64,000 bases of DNA from Cryoendolithus antarcticus (taxonomy: Eukaryota; Ascomycota; Dothideomycetes; Cladosporiales; Cladosporiaceae), in assembly GCA_002077065.1 (NCBI GenBank), contig NAJO01000070.1:62001-126000 (forward strand). The letters run 5' to 3'. Below, piece by piece: positions 1 through 10,224 of this stretch. Numbering within the stretch: the first letter of the stretch is position 1; each line of letters starts with the position of its first letter. The notes beneath the pieces were generated by a model. That model had not been told where the DNA came from, searched no databases, and saw only the letters and a program-made list of their open reading frames with translations. Position numbers and translations under genes: made by a program.

Positions 1-1
1 G

Positions 2-1762
2 CTAGAGCTGCGCGACTTGCCACCACGAAGGCTCGATCGCGACCGAGTCAACATGCCACCAGTGCCCATCTCACGCGAGCCTGACGTCAACAATACCATG
101 GCCGCGCTTGACAAGACAGTTAATACTGTGCCTACGGCGAACGCTGACCCGGTCGAGTTTGACGGGGAGAACGCCGACATTGCTCCTGTGATGAACCTCA
201 ACGCACTCAGGGATGCTGGGTTCAGTGTCCTAGACGCTTACAGCATGTCTCCGGACGTGCACATGAAAGTCGACACATGGACTAAGCGACTCGGACGAGC
301 TGTTGAGTCCGCAAATCTGGCGCAGGTGCAGCTGTGTTGGAAAGAGGTCCAGACATTCAACGCCGAGAACGTCGGAACGTCTTCTCTCCCGCTGTACCTT
401 TACGAACACTTCATGCTAGCTTTCGTGTCGATGAGGCAGCCAGCACTTGCCATTCAGACTTGGAATGCGGTCATTGCTGCTGACTTGCAGCCTACTGTCC
501 GCACCTGGACAGTGATGATGCGCGGCTGTGGTCGAGCCAATGATGCAGACATGCTCGAGCAATTCTGGACCCGAATGCGAGGTCAAGGCATCCAGCCAGA
601 CCAGCATGCGTGGAGCGTACGGCTATTCGGTCTCATCAAGGCGAAGCGTATTAGAGAAGCTCTGACTACACTCGCTGATATGGGCAGTGAGTGGATTGCC
701 GCTGTCCAAGCTGTGCAACCCAAAGAGCAGAGTTCTACTAAACGCAGAACTGCCAACGCGTCTCCCGCCGACATTGCAAAGTACCCAGACGACGTCAATG
801 GTGTCGCAAGGCCGAACCTAGTGATCATGAACTCAGTCATCTCAGCTTTGGCCGGCAAAGATGATAGTAAGATCCCTCAGGCCCTCGCATGGGGCAAATC
901 GTTCGGCCTCGAGCCCGATACGACCTCATTCAATGCGCTGCTGAACGTTGCGATGCGCCATGGCCAATTCGCGGAAGGACTAGCTATCCTAGAGCGTATG
1001 CAAGCTCGCGACATATCGCCCGATAGCACGACTTACACAGTGATCCTCACGGCAATCTTCCAGTCAGGCTTCTTCAATAATCTGTCCCACGCCGATCAGA
1101 CAGCCAAGCTCAGCGGTCTCATCACGCAGATCGAATCTTCATTCAACAACGCCCGACTAGACATCAAAGCCTACGCCCTAGCCATCGACTCGATGCTCAA
1201 ACATCACTCTAACGCAGACGCGGCACGCACGTTACTGGAGCACATGGCTAGTCATGGGCTAGAGCCAAGCACGCACATCTACACGATCCTGATGTCGTTC
1301 TACTTCTCGCGCTCTCCGCCGGATTTTGCTGCCGTAGATGCACTGTGGCAGCGTATCAAGCGCGCAAATGCAGGTCATGGCGCGCCAGTAGACGGCATAT
1401 TCTACGACCGCATGATCGAAGCTTACGCCAAGCATCATCATACTCTCGGTATCGCATCGTCAATGCAATTCCTCGAGCGAATGGGCAAGGAGGGCAAGAG
1501 GCCCGGCTGGCGAGCATTGGAAGCCATTGCGAGAGCACTGGCTGATCGGCAGGAGTGGGCGAGGCTGGGCGTGTTGGTGTCAGACCTGAGGAGCAACAAG
1601 GGCATGTTAAGGTATGGGCCAAGGGGCGTGATGGGGCAGAACGAGTTCTGGGAGTTTGTGATTGGCACGGGAGTATTGAGCGGGCAAGGCGTGAGGAGTG
1701 CAAGGGATGTAAGGATTTCTAGTGGGCCGAGCTCCTGGAGGAAAGCCGTGGAGGCTGTGTGA
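2..1762 (+). CDS. Pentatricopeptide repeat (PPR) protein, 5' end cut by window edge
   Basis: The reading frame is open to the left edge of the window and runs about 586 codons to a TGA, so the true start lies outside. PPR proteins are helical-repeat RNA-binding proteins that usually act in mitochondrial RNA processing or translation. Repeated 35-residue helix pairs are visible, for example around TFNALLNVAMRHGQFAEG (genomic 930-985) and PSTHIYTILMSFYFSRS (1266-1316), each followed by the usual 'G..P....Y' spacing. A charged C-terminal region follows. No mitochondrial targeting signal can be judged because the N-terminus is missing. The family is clear; the RNA target is not. No introns are needed in the visible part. 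Confidence 0.8.
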   Translation, partial: LELRDLPPRRLDRDRVNMPPVPISREPDVNNTMAALDKTVNTVPTANADPVEFDGENADIAPVMNLNALRDAGFSVLDAYSMSPDVHMKVDTWTKRLGRAVESANLAQVQLCWKEVQTFNAENVGTSSLPLYLYEHFMLAFVSMRQPALAIQTWNAVIAADLQPTVRTWTVMMRGCGRANDADMLEQFWTRMRGQGIQPDQHAWSVRLFGLIKAKRIREALTTLADMGSEWIAAVQAVQPKEQSSTKRRTANASPADIAKYPDDVNGVARPNLVIMNSVISALAGKDDSKIPQALAWGKSFGLEPDTTSFNALLNVAMRHGQFAEGLAILERMQARDISPDSTTYTVILTAIFQSGFFNNLSHADQTAKLSGLITQIESSFNNARLDIKAYALAIDSMLKHHSNADAARTLLEHMASHGLEPSTHIYTILMSFYFSRSPPDFAAVDALWQRIKRANAGHGAPVDGIFYDRMIEAYAKHHHTLGIASSMQFLERMGKEGKRPGWRALEAIARALADRQEWARLGVLVSDLRSNKGMLRYGPRGVMGQNEFWEFVIGTGVLSGQGVRSARDVRISSGPSSWRKAVEAV

Positions 1763-2443
1763 AACCCCTGGCGTGAGACCTTTGGCTCAGTAAGTAGGCA
1801 TTGCGAAACCGTCTGCCTCAGGAGATATCGCCGTAGGCATGCTTGACGAGGGCGTTCTTCGCGTTGAGGACGCATATCCCACATGCCAGGCACGCGAAAC
1901 TTCGCCGTCGCTTAAGGGCGGCATAGCCGCCATTAGCCGCAGCGCTCCAAGTGTGTTTGCACAGCCCGGTTGTGTAACCTAGAGCGGCGCCACCCGCTTG
2001 CTCCGCCAAGTGAGCCGGACTGCGAGCACGAGAGACGTGAGACCTCACTCCTCCGAGATGATCATCACTATCGATCTCATTTGATACTCCGCCCATCTAG
2101 TAAGACGGAGCGTGGTCATGCGTGACAGACTCGTTGCTAAGCCTCAGGGGCGACCGCTTCACTGCTCTCGTAGTCCTAGTAGTTGAAAGGTATAACATGT
2201 AGTGCGACAGGCTGCACCAAATACCAAGGTAGTCATTACAATCACTCTCTTCTTCACTGGAGGATTCCAAGTCTTCACTGCATCCGCTCTACCCAGCACA
2301 GCCTGAAGTTTGTTCATTACACGTGCTCTTGCCACGTTTGCAATCAACACGCAAGCATGTCGGTTTCCGCACCCACGAGACTATTTGATGCGATCCACGG
2401 GCGATCAGAAGAATTTCCAGCAGGACAGGCAAACAGAGGCAGT
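1763..2443. other. Intergenic stretch, no gene recognised
   Basis: About 680 bp between the PPR stop and the VWA-protein start. The short open frames on both strands have no recognisable domain. It presumably holds the PPR 3' UTR and the VWA promoter. An in-frame ATG at 2357 could extend the VWA protein upstream. Confidence 0.5.
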
Positions 2444-3427
2444 ATGTTTGGCAATTTAAAGAGCAAATTATCGACGAAGAAGAGTGGCAAGGAGGCTGCT
2501 GCAAATACATCAAATCATCCGCAACGGCAGAGTATGCCGGCAACACGGCGACCTGGTGAGCGACCTTGATGGACTGCATGATGAGCAGGAATTGACAAGA
2601 ACCCAGCTTCGGGCACAACAAATCCCTTCCGCGACCCAGATACTCGCGATGCGCCGCCAGCTTACTCGGCGGCCCCTCCTGCAACAACAACGACCGCATC
2701 ATCCCCATCAAATGCGACCAGCCAAGCCCCTGAAGCAGACTCAGCCTACACCTTCCTATCCACCTTCGACACAATTTTCCTCATAGATGACTCCGGCTCC
2801 ATGGCCGGCTCACGCTGGGCCGAGACCTCTCGCGCCCTCCAAACCATCACCCCAATCTGCACCCAGCACGACAAAGACGGCATAGACATTTACTTTCTCA
2901 ACCACCCAGACTCCAGCTTCGCCCACAACGTCACTTCTGCCTCAACAGTCCACGAGATCTTCTCCACCGTACGACCAGGAGGCGGCACACCAACCGGCCA
3001 GAAATTAAACGGCATCCTAAAACCCTACATCCGCCGCTATGAAGCCGCGCCCGAAACCACGAAACCCATAAACATCATCTGCATCACCGACGGCGAGCCC
3101 AGCGATGACGTCGAAAGCCCGCTCATCTCCGCCGCGAAGAAACTCGACAAGCTCGATGCGCCGGCGTGGCAAGTCGGAGTGCAGTTCTTCCAGGTTGGTA
3201 GGGACGCTGAGGCTAGCAAGCACTTGAAGATGCTAGATGATGAGCTTGCGGAGATCGCGGGTGAGGGCGAGTTGCGGGACATGGTTGACACTGTGCCGTT
3301 TCGCGGTGCCGAGGGAGCGACGTTGACGGGTGATGGGATTCTGAAGGTTGTGCTTGGGGCTGTGACGAGGAGGTTGGATAGGAGGAGTAAGGAGCTGCAT
3401 CGCTCGACGAACAACGGTTATTTCTGA
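2444..3427 (+). CDS. von Willebrand factor A (VWA) domain protein
   Basis: Two exons: 2444-2555 and 2607-3427 (intron 2556-2606, GTGAGC...CCCAG), giving about 310 residues. The N-terminus is low-complexity and Ser/Thr/Pro/Ala-rich (residues 1-100). The VWA fold begins at about residue 104 and has a complete metal-ion-dependent adhesion site: DDSGSMAGS (DxSxS), the Thr of GGGTPTGQ and the Asp of TDGEPSDD. Intracellular fungal VWA proteins of this size are common but poorly characterised, so the partner is unknown. I chose the Met that starts MFGNLKSKLS. An upstream in-frame ATG at 2357 would add 29 residues and cannot be excluded. Its 3' end faces the HET gene. Confidence 0.75.
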
Positions 3428-3751
3428 GGGTGTCTCTTGCGGCTTGGGATTGGATGCCCGGAAAAGTGGGTGGCAAATTCATTTCGAGCATGGTTGGAGG
3501 CATGGCCAAGTGCTGGGCATGCTTCTCTTTGTTCTCTTCTGGAACTGGCTATAGATTACAAATACGAGACCTTCCCCAAGAGACGTCACCATAAGGTTGC
3601 GAGCAACGCGGACTGCTTCATGTTTTCAAGACTCCAGGTATGATGTAGCCCGACAGTGAGCATTGCCACGTGCGTGCTCATAGTGCTCTGCCCGTGTCTC
3701 ACTGCTAGCCAACGATTGAGCAAGCCCTGATAAAAGCGAGCCACACTCTCA
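3428..3751. other. Convergent 3' intergenic region
   Basis: About 320 bp between the convergent stops of the VWA and HET genes. I see nothing beyond 3' UTR-like sequence. Confidence 0.5.
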
Positions 3752-4900
3752 TCAACCTTTCAGTCGAGAATCGTGCGGCTGTGGGTTGTCCCACAGTGCC
3801 GGCCATGGCATGGACGACCGCAGTGGCGCGTAATCTGGATTGAAGGCTGGGTTGTCCCAAAATGCCGGCCGTGGCATGGGCGACCGCAGTGGCGCGTAAT
3901 CTGGATTGAAGGCTGGGTCAATGACATGGCCCTGACGAGCAAGGACATCATGGTGGGCAGTGTTCGAGTTTCCCGAGACTAGCGTAGTACCCTGGCCCAG
4001 ACTTTGTTGTGAAAGAAGCGGCGCACCGTACATGTGCGCGAGCACATCTAGCGCAGTCTCCGCGAGCTCATCGCCTACATTACCGCGCGTTCTGATATTG
4101 CGTACGTGAATACGAGCCATGTCGATAAGCTGCTTCATGGTCGTGGAGTACTCGGGAAGGATCTGCAGCAAGACCTTTCTTTCGTCAGGTCCGACGATGC
4201 TCAAAACTGCAAAGATTCTGTCCCTCTCATCCGCGCACTGACACGTGCTGAATTGCGCGAGAGCCTCGCAGAGGTCGTAAGTGGGACCTCGTGATACGGC
4301 GTAGCAGATACGGTGAGTGTCGTAATCTCCATCTACACTCCAGAGAAGAGTCTCCAAGTCCGCATATGTCATGGAGCCATATCCGCACACAATCCTGGCT
4401 TGCCTTGCTAGTATCAATTCCTGGTATACCCAAAGACGGGTCCAATACCTCCTGCGTACAAGGGCGTCTCGAGCAGCTCGCACTACGGCAAGGCTCTCGA
4501 GTCCAGTTGCCGCGAAGCATGGGCGGATGGCATTGTCCATGAGGCCGAGCCAGGCGATTACAAGACTAGCGCAGCCGTAAATCTCGCCCATAGCGCGTAC
4601 TTGATGGTTGCGCTCATGTGCATTTGCCTGATCGATGCAGAGGGCATCCACCCAGACAGGGCCAGTGATGTGATCCGGGAGGTAGGCCAACGCATTGTAC
4701 AGATTGCGGCGCACGCTGCGAGATTCACCATTTAACACGATAGCGCCAGGACTTGTGGGCAAACCCCATTCATACGATAGCGCAGTGTATGAAGGCGCTT
4801 CTGCTCGGTCGTACGTACGACCGTCGAGTCGAATGACATCGTCGTCCAATTTGTTGTGGAAGTGGAGTAGCCTAATCTGACCCTCTTTCAAAGCTGCCAT
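3752..4900 (-). CDS. HET-domain protein (heterokaryon incompatibility type)
   Basis: Single exon, 382 residues from the first ATG of the frame (complement of 4898-4900). The open frame continues upstream without an ATG. The HET block is plain: YTALSYEWG near residue 37, then WVDALCIDQ near residue 85 followed by an NHQV segment, then a VIAWLG segment and a WTRLWVYQEL helix. These are the classical conserved segments of the HET domain, which triggers programmed cell death in non-self recognition. Many fungal HET proteins have no known role, so involvement in incompatibility is inference. The C-terminus carries two tandem copies of a 22-residue Pro/Trp-rich unit (see repeat). At 382 residues it is shorter than NACHT- or WD40-linked HET proteins and has no partner domain. 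Confidence 0.85.
   Translation of the reverse strand: MAALKEGQIRLLHFHNKLDDDVIRLDGRTYDRAEAPSYTALSYEWGLPTSPGAIVLNGESRSVRRNLYNALAYLPDHITGPVWVDALCIDQANAHERNHQVRAMGEIYGCASLVIAWLGLMDNAIRPCFAATGLESLAVVRAARDALVRRRYWTRLWVYQELILARQARIVCGYGSMTYADLETLLWSVDGDYDTHRICYAVSRGPTYDLCEALAQFSTCQCADERDRIFAVLSIVGPDERKVLLQILPEYSTTMKQLIDMARIHVRNIRTRGNVGDELAETALDVLAHMYGAPLLSQQSLGQGTTLVSGNSNTAHHDVLARQGHVIDPAFNPDYAPLRSPMPRPAFWDNPAFNPDYAPLRSSMPWPALWDNPQPHDSRLKG
3785..3916 (+). repeat. Two tandem copies of a 66-bp unit in the HET gene
   Basis: Copies at 3785-3850 and 3851-3916 differ at four positions out of 66 by eye. The unit is exactly 22 codons, so the duplication keeps frame and encodes two successive AFNPDYAPLRS-type units ending WDNP near the HET C-terminus. 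Confidence 0.9.
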
Positions 4901-5213
4901 ATCTGTGTTAGATACACATGCGGCTGAAAAGCTGTGACGAAGGCGCCGCCTAACGTGTTTCGTGATCAGTTGAAATGGCGTGTGGCCGCCAATACTCAGT
5001 CTTGAGCAAATGAACAGCTGTGACTGAAGATATCTCGAGCTTGGGCAAGTCTCGCATTCACGACGATTCACCGGTAGCTATCTCTAGCACAGCCTCATTC
5101 TGCAAGCGAGGTGGCTGTGCTATGCAGCAATACGGCGATCCGCGGGAGCAACAGCTGTCGCCAAATTTTAAGTGGTGCTGAAGACACCCACCGTAAAGTT
5201 CTTCACATGTCTC
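4901..5213. other. HET promoter / CENP-X 3' region
   Basis: About 310 bp between the HET start and the stop of the next minus-strand gene. No recognisable element. Confidence 0.4.
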
Positions 5214-6038
5214 TCAAAAATCCATCACGATGCCAGCAACCACCTTCTCCAAATCCCCCTTCTCCAGCCACTTCTCCTCACTTTGACTCGCCTTGCCCAA
5301 CTCCACATCCTCCTTCTTTGCCAAAGCAGCTCTAGCGATCGTCTCCCGTAAGAAGACCTCGAAATACCTCTCCAGCACTACGATGGCATGCTTGTCGATC
5401 TGTGTGGACTTGGAGGCGAAGTGCTCATGCATGAGACGGAGCAGCAGTGGGCGTGGTATTGAGGGAATGGAACCGGATTGTGAGAGCGCCAGGTCGGTTG
5501 TTCGCAGCTCAGCGTCGGACTCGGGATCTATGCCGCGTAGTGTAGCTGGCGAAGAGTCTACATCCATGGGCGAAGGCTCTCGACGTGGAGGAGCTGTGCT
5601 CTTACTTTTGCTAGCGGGGGCCGCTCTGCGAGGCTTTACCTTGAGAGGGTCGTCTGCGAGGTCTGAAGATGCACCAGAGTCGTCCGACTCGACTACCATC
5701 GCTGCTGATGTGTTCGTTCTCTTCGGAGCGGCTGCGGACTTGAAGATGGGTCGGTCTGCGTCGCTTTCGTCGTCCGAGACTAATGCTCGCTTCTTGCCCT
5801 TGTCGGCCACCATTGTCTTCCTTCCACCTCCGAACATCCCACTGCCGGCTGGATTGAAGGTCCTATTGCTCGAGCCATTGCTTGGAGTCCTCATCGCTGC
5901 CCTGGATGTGCCATCGGATTCTGTCAGAGACGCGACGCGTGCGATCTGGCTTGGTCGTTGAGGCTTGAAGGCAGGCGCTTTGCTTTTGGAAGCCATATTG
6001 TATGTCACAGTCTCTTTTGGCTCCTTTCTCGGTGGCAT
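5214..6038 (-). CDS. CENP-X / MHF2-like histone-fold protein with long disordered N-terminus
   Basis: Single exon, 274 residues, ATG at the complement of 6036-6038. The last 85 residues match the CENP-X/MHF2 histone fold: IPRPLLLRLMHEHF, then a LERYFEVFLRETIARAA helix, then WLEKGDLEKVVAGIVMDF at the very C-terminus. CENP-X pairs with CENP-S in the MHF complex, which supports the FANCM-type helicase in fork repair and belongs to the constitutive centromere network. Residues 1-185 are Ser/Lys/Asp-rich, with basic KKR and acidic SDDESDAD runs suggesting nuclear location and phosphorylation. The family core is about 80 residues, so this extension is long; its role is unknown. The gene diverges from the MFS gene at 6589. 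Confidence 0.75.
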   Translation of the reverse strand: MPPRKEPKETVTYNMASKSKAPAFKPQRPSQIARVASLTESDGTSRAAMRTPSNGSSNRTFNPAGSGMFGGGRKTMVADKGKKRALVSDDESDADRPIFKSAAAPKRTNTSAAMVVESDDSGASSDLADDPLKVKPRRAAPASKSKSTAPPRREPSPMDVDSSPATLRGIDPESDAELRTTDLALSQSGSIPSIPRPLLLRLMHEHFASKSTQIDKHAIVVLERYFEVFLRETIARAALAKKEDVELGKASQSEEKWLEKGDLEKVVAGIVMDF

Positions 6039-6588
6039 GATGGCGCATGTGAGAGTTTGCCAGCGTCGGAATGACTGTGAGATGGTGATGTTTGGTAAAT
6101 GGCCGAGTGGTTATGGCGCTACTTCCCTTCAGAATTCTGCCGCGAGGCAGGCGCGCTGTCACGTGGAGCACTTCGCCACTTCCTCAGGAGTCAGCAATGC
6201 GGAACGTCACCGCATCGCCTCTTCACTTCTCAGGACTAATGGTATCCCTTCGTCGATCCAAACTCTACCCCTTCACCTGCACGTAACGTGAGGCAGGTTG
6301 CTAAGCAGACATCGTGCGCAATACTGGAGATCGCCTCAAGATGACCCATCACAATGCGCATGTTCCGCGTTTTCTTCGCTCGCACTTCGCTGTTTGTCGG
6401 TATAAGTAGTCTCCACTTTCGCGGACAATGCTCCCGCAGTATCCCATCGTGTGCATGCATCGTGGCAACGCGCATTGGGGATAACGTTTGGTCTCTGACT
6501 TTGTTCTGCTCCATATCTCATTGACCGACCATTGGGCAACGAATTCTCGCCCAACGTCTGAGAGACACCATCCGCCTTGCACGTACTG
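6039..6588. other. Divergent promoter region between CENP-X-like and MFS genes
   Basis: About 550 bp between two divergent start codons. An inverted CCAAT (ATTGG at about 6531) lies some 58 bp before the MFS ATG. No other element can be supported. Confidence 0.4.
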
Positions 6589-8229
6589 ATGGCGAGCATG
6601 GGCTCTACCGAGAGCAACCGCGCCGCTATGGCTCGACTGGCCGATTCGATCTACGAGCCACAAGAGGCAGTCGAGAACGACAATGACAGCACCACTGGCA
6701 AAAACTCAGTACGGCCAAAGCAGGACCTCGACCTGCAGCACACCAAATCACTGGAACACTCCGTCTCCCTACCCCACGAGATGGTGGTAATCGGTATAAT
6801 CTCCCTCGCTCAGTTCATGACCCAAGTCGGCCTGGGCCAGACACTTGCACTCCTCCACATTATCTCGGACGACTTCGGCATCACCAACCCCGGCATAGAC
6901 GCCTGGCTGATAGCTGGCTACAGCCTGACGGTAGGCACCTTCATCCTGGTATCCGGCCGCATGGGCGACGTCTTCGGCTACAAACGCATGCTCATCATCG
7001 GCTACATCTGGTTCGCTGTCTGGGAGCTCGTAGCTGGCCTAGCGGTCTACAGCACGTACATCCTGTTCATCTGGGCGCGCGTACTCTCGGGCATTGGTCC
7101 CTCGATATGCCTTCCCAACGCTCTGGCACTACTAGGCGTGCTCTATCAACCCGGGAAACGCAAGAACATGGCTTTCGCACTCTTCGGTGCGCTGGCACCC
7201 ACAGGCTCAATTGTAGGTGCTGCCTTCGGAGGCATCTTCGCCCTCGCCTGGTGGCCATGGGCGTTTTGGTCCACAGCCCTGGTCCTGATCGCGATAGCCG
7301 TGATAGGCAAATTCGCTATCCCTGACCCTCCCCGCGCCATAGACTCCCGCTCGAAGACATGGCTACAGCTGTTCCATCTCTGCGACCCGCTCGGCTCACT
7401 GACGGGTGTGACGGCCCTGGTCCTTATAAACTTCGCCTGGAACCAAGCACCCATAGCCGGCTGGTCCTCACCTATGTGCATCGTCACCTTGATCATCGGC
7501 CTCATGCTGCTCCCGGCCTTCTTCTACATCGAGCTTCGCGTGACGCCAAATCCGCTAATTCCCTTCCGCGAACTCAATAGTGACGCTGGCTTCGTCCTAG
7601 CCTGTATAGGCCTTGGCTGGGGCAGTTTCGGAATCTGGGTCTACTACCTCTGGTCCCAGCTCCTCGTCCTCCGAGGCATCTCTCCCTTGCTAGCCGCAGC
7701 CTACCTCTCCCCTCTGATCATTATGGGCACCCTTGCAGCCTTCGTCTCCGGTTTACTCCTCCACTCCGTCGGCCCGGCGTGGACAATGACAGGCGCCATG
7801 ACTGCCTTCCTAATCGGTATAGTCTTAGTCGCCACCGCGCCAGTCGATCAAATCTACTGGAAGAATGTCTTCCTCACGAGTATGATTACGTGCTGGGGCA
7901 TGGACATGAGTTTCCCGGCCGCGACGATTATTCTGAGTAACATGACGGCAAGGGAGCATCAGGGCGTTGCGGCAAGTCTGGTGAATACGATTGTGAATTA
8001 TAGTATCAGTCTGTGTCTGGGGTTTGCGGGGACGGTGGAGGTGCACGTTAACAATGGCGGGAATACGCCAGAGGATGTGCTGAAAGGCTACAGAGGGGCG
8101 CTGTATCTGGGCATTGGGCTCGCGGCGACGGGACTCGTCGTCAGCTTGGTGTTTGTGGGTAAGCTGACGTTGAGGGATCGGAGGACAGCGAGGAGCGAGA
8201 GTGAAGGGAAAGCAACGGTCGAGTCGTGA
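6589..8229 (+). CDS. MFS transporter, DHA2-like (14 TM), Atr1/Amf1-type
   Basis: Single exon, 546 residues from ATG 6589 (a second Met three codons later is possible). After a hydrophilic N-terminus of about 65 residues come 14 hydrophobic segments. The loop 2-3 signature SGRMGDVFGYKRM and the TM5-region motif with GALAPTGSIVGAAFGG mark a drug:H+ antiporter of the DHA2 branch. Within that branch the start resembles the Atr1/low-affinity ammonium transporter group. It should export small amphipathic compounds or move ammonium across the plasma membrane; the substrate cannot be read from sequence. The C-terminus is a short charged cytosolic tail. There is no adjacent biosynthetic cluster. Confidence 0.85.
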   Translation: MASMGSTESNRAAMARLADSIYEPQEAVENDNDSTTGKNSVRPKQDLDLQHTKSLEHSVSLPHEMVVIGIISLAQFMTQVGLGQTLALLHIISDDFGITNPGIDAWLIAGYSLTVGTFILVSGRMGDVFGYKRMLIIGYIWFAVWELVAGLAVYSTYILFIWARVLSGIGPSICLPNALALLGVLYQPGKRKNMAFALFGALAPTGSIVGAAFGGIFALAWWPWAFWSTALVLIAIAVIGKFAIPDPPRAIDSRSKTWLQLFHLCDPLGSLTGVTALVLINFAWNQAPIAGWSSPMCIVTLIIGLMLLPAFFYIELRVTPNPLIPFRELNSDAGFVLACIGLGWGSFGIWVYYLWSQLLVLRGISPLLAAAYLSPLIIMGTLAAFVSGLLLHSVGPAWTMTGAMTAFLIGIVLVATAPVDQIYWKNVFLTSMITCWGMDMSFPAATIILSNMTAREHQGVAASLVNTIVNYSISLCLGFAGTVEVHVNNGGNTPEDVLKGYRGALYLGIGLAATGLVVSLVFVGKLTLRDRRTARSESEGKATVES

Positions 8230-8445
8230 GATTCTGGCGTTGATGTTACTTGAATGTACGGCGTTGGGGAACTTGCTTTGCATGGTGCTGGCTGCACTCA
8301 ATAGACTAGACTACATATATACAGATTGACAGCTTGTACGATACGCGTTCTTGAGGCCAACTCTGGCGCTCTCTAGTCACTCCTCCCATCATATCTCCAG
8401 GATGATCTCCAGGTCTGGGAGCCTGCGCTTCCAGCTCGCACAGAC

Positions 8446-9818
8446 TCACATCTTGAAGATCTCGACCACCGCGTCCTGTAGCAGGCTGACGTTGTAGTCG
8501 ATCAGCACTCGCTTGTCGGGCGTGCTGCCTTTGCCCATAATGCAGATGAGTGATAAGTGCCTATCAATGATCTATCAGCTCCGTCACTTATCTACAACGA
8601 CAGAAATTGGGAGTACTCACTCCGTGATCTCTCTCGCGTAGACATAAGCCTCCCCACTCTTCTCAAACGTCACGACACTCTCGCCAATGTTCTCCTCTCC
8701 GTTTTCATCGCTCTTTCGACGTCCCTTAGCTTCCAACTGCCATCCATACAACGCCTTGATATCGACGATGAGATCCACGTAGTCCGCGCAGACCTCGTAG
8801 TCTTTCAGCACTGCGGGTCCAGAGTCGGTCGCAACGTATAGCTTGCTCGCCGTGTCGAAGAGATAAGCTTTCTGCATACCACACGCTGAGCAAAGTCTGG
8901 TGAGAAGCGCTTCGAGAGCCGGGAGCTGCGGTATCAGACCTTGGAGGATCTTGCTCATCGCATCGAATATCGAGAGATCGAAGATGCTTGTCTGATAGAA
9001 AGCGATCTCATACTCCGGGATTCCTGCATCACTGAGCTCGTCCTGGACCCTCTGCCTTATCTCGCGATAGGCTTCATTCCGGTACTCCGGTGACAGGCCA
9101 TCAGTTTTGTGCACCAGAACGCTGAAGTGGAGGCGCGGGTAGTGTGTGTGGAAGAATAGCGCTGTCTGGATCAGTGAGGGAAGTGTTGAGAGATATTCGT
9201 CTTGGATGTCGATCAACCATAGGACGGCGCCGAGAGAGGCGTAGTTCTGAGGGGTGGCAATTTCGGGAGAGGAGGCCGGGATGTGGGAGGGAAGCTCGGA
9301 AAACGTGATCTCCGTAAATGAGCTTGGAGACGTCAGAGAGGAGCCAACATGGTTGGAAGGACATCGAAGATGCTCACTTGATGGACGCTGTCTGTAGAGT
9401 ATTTGTCGATTCGAGGTAGAGAGTCTCGGCTGGCGCCATCTTGTTGCAAATCACATTCTGAATCGAGGATTTGCCACTTCTGCAATGCGTGCATCAGCTG
9501 AAGTCACTCACTCGTAGGATCAATGGATCCATACCGTCTCTGACCCATGAGCAGTATCTTCGGGTGACCCTTTCGTCGCACATACGGCCGAGGCTCGGTG
9601 GGTCGCTCATTGCTCTCACTTAGCTGGTCGTCCTGCTGTCGTGTCAACAAGGCATACTCGGTACATGAGCCATATGACGAGGATGCCGAGATAGCTGCAG
9701 ATATCGAAGAGGTGCGCAAAGTATGTGAGTTCGTCCGTAATAGCAAATCGAAAGGATTGGGTTGAGGAGCGGGAGCAGGAGAAGGACTCAGGATATTGGG
9801 GTTGAAGAGAGTATGCAT
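8446..9818 (-). CDS. gtr2: Rag-family GTPase Gtr2 (RagC/D orthologue)
   Basis: Exons on the complement: 9535-9818, 9378-9479, 8621-9322 and 8446-8560, about 400 residues. Gtr2 pairs with Gtr1 on the vacuole to signal amino-acid status to TORC1. Visible are a P-loop split by intron 1 (ILLMGQRR then SGKSS), LGAVLWLIDIQDEYL, the G4-like VLVHKTDGL and the roadblock-like C-terminal half ending LIDYNVSLLQDAV. The G3 region is odd: where Gtr2 normally has a DFPGQ-type motif, this frame reads ITFSELPSH at the same spacing. The first about 94 residues (Pro/Ser-rich) are uncertain. The frame is open, but a shorter first exon elsewhere is possible because no ATG lies nearer the P-loop. Confidence 0.8.
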
Positions 9819-10224
9819 AGTAGAGTCTGGCAAACCAAAGATCAGATCGACGCCAGAGAAACACTAGAGCACCGCCACCCAGCATATGTATCGCGTTGAG
9901 CGACTGTTCTGTGGGTTCCTAAACACCCTCTTTCGCAGAGACCACGGGATGTATAGTAGTGCAGCCACCAACAGAATCAGGAAGAGAAGACTTACACAAA
10001 CTTGCAACACCCTTTGAGTTACCCACGCAATTGATCGATCACATCTCACCGGCTGCCCGCAGCGTCCTGTTTGTGGTAACCACGAGGGACATAGCAGCCC
10101 AGGAGCCAGGCAGTGGGTACATATCAGTCTGCTTCAACACAGCCTCCTATCGACGTCGATATGATGGTCGCCGGGGATCGCGGAACGAAAGAGCACGAGT
10201 AATCCTTACCTCCATCACCGCCAT
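9616..10224 (-). CDS. Possible small membrane protein upstream of gtr2 (speculative)
   Basis: A three-exon model on the complement (10210-10224, 10050-10128, 9616-9908) has canonical splice sites and keeps frame for 128 codons. It gives a hydrophobic stretch after IHMLGGGALVFLWRR and a second one (FDICSYLGILVIWLMYRV) near the end. I recognise no family. It overlaps the uncertain N-terminal frame of gtr2 on the same strand, so at most one of the two is likely to be right here. It may equally be gtr2 5' leader. Confidence 0.2.
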
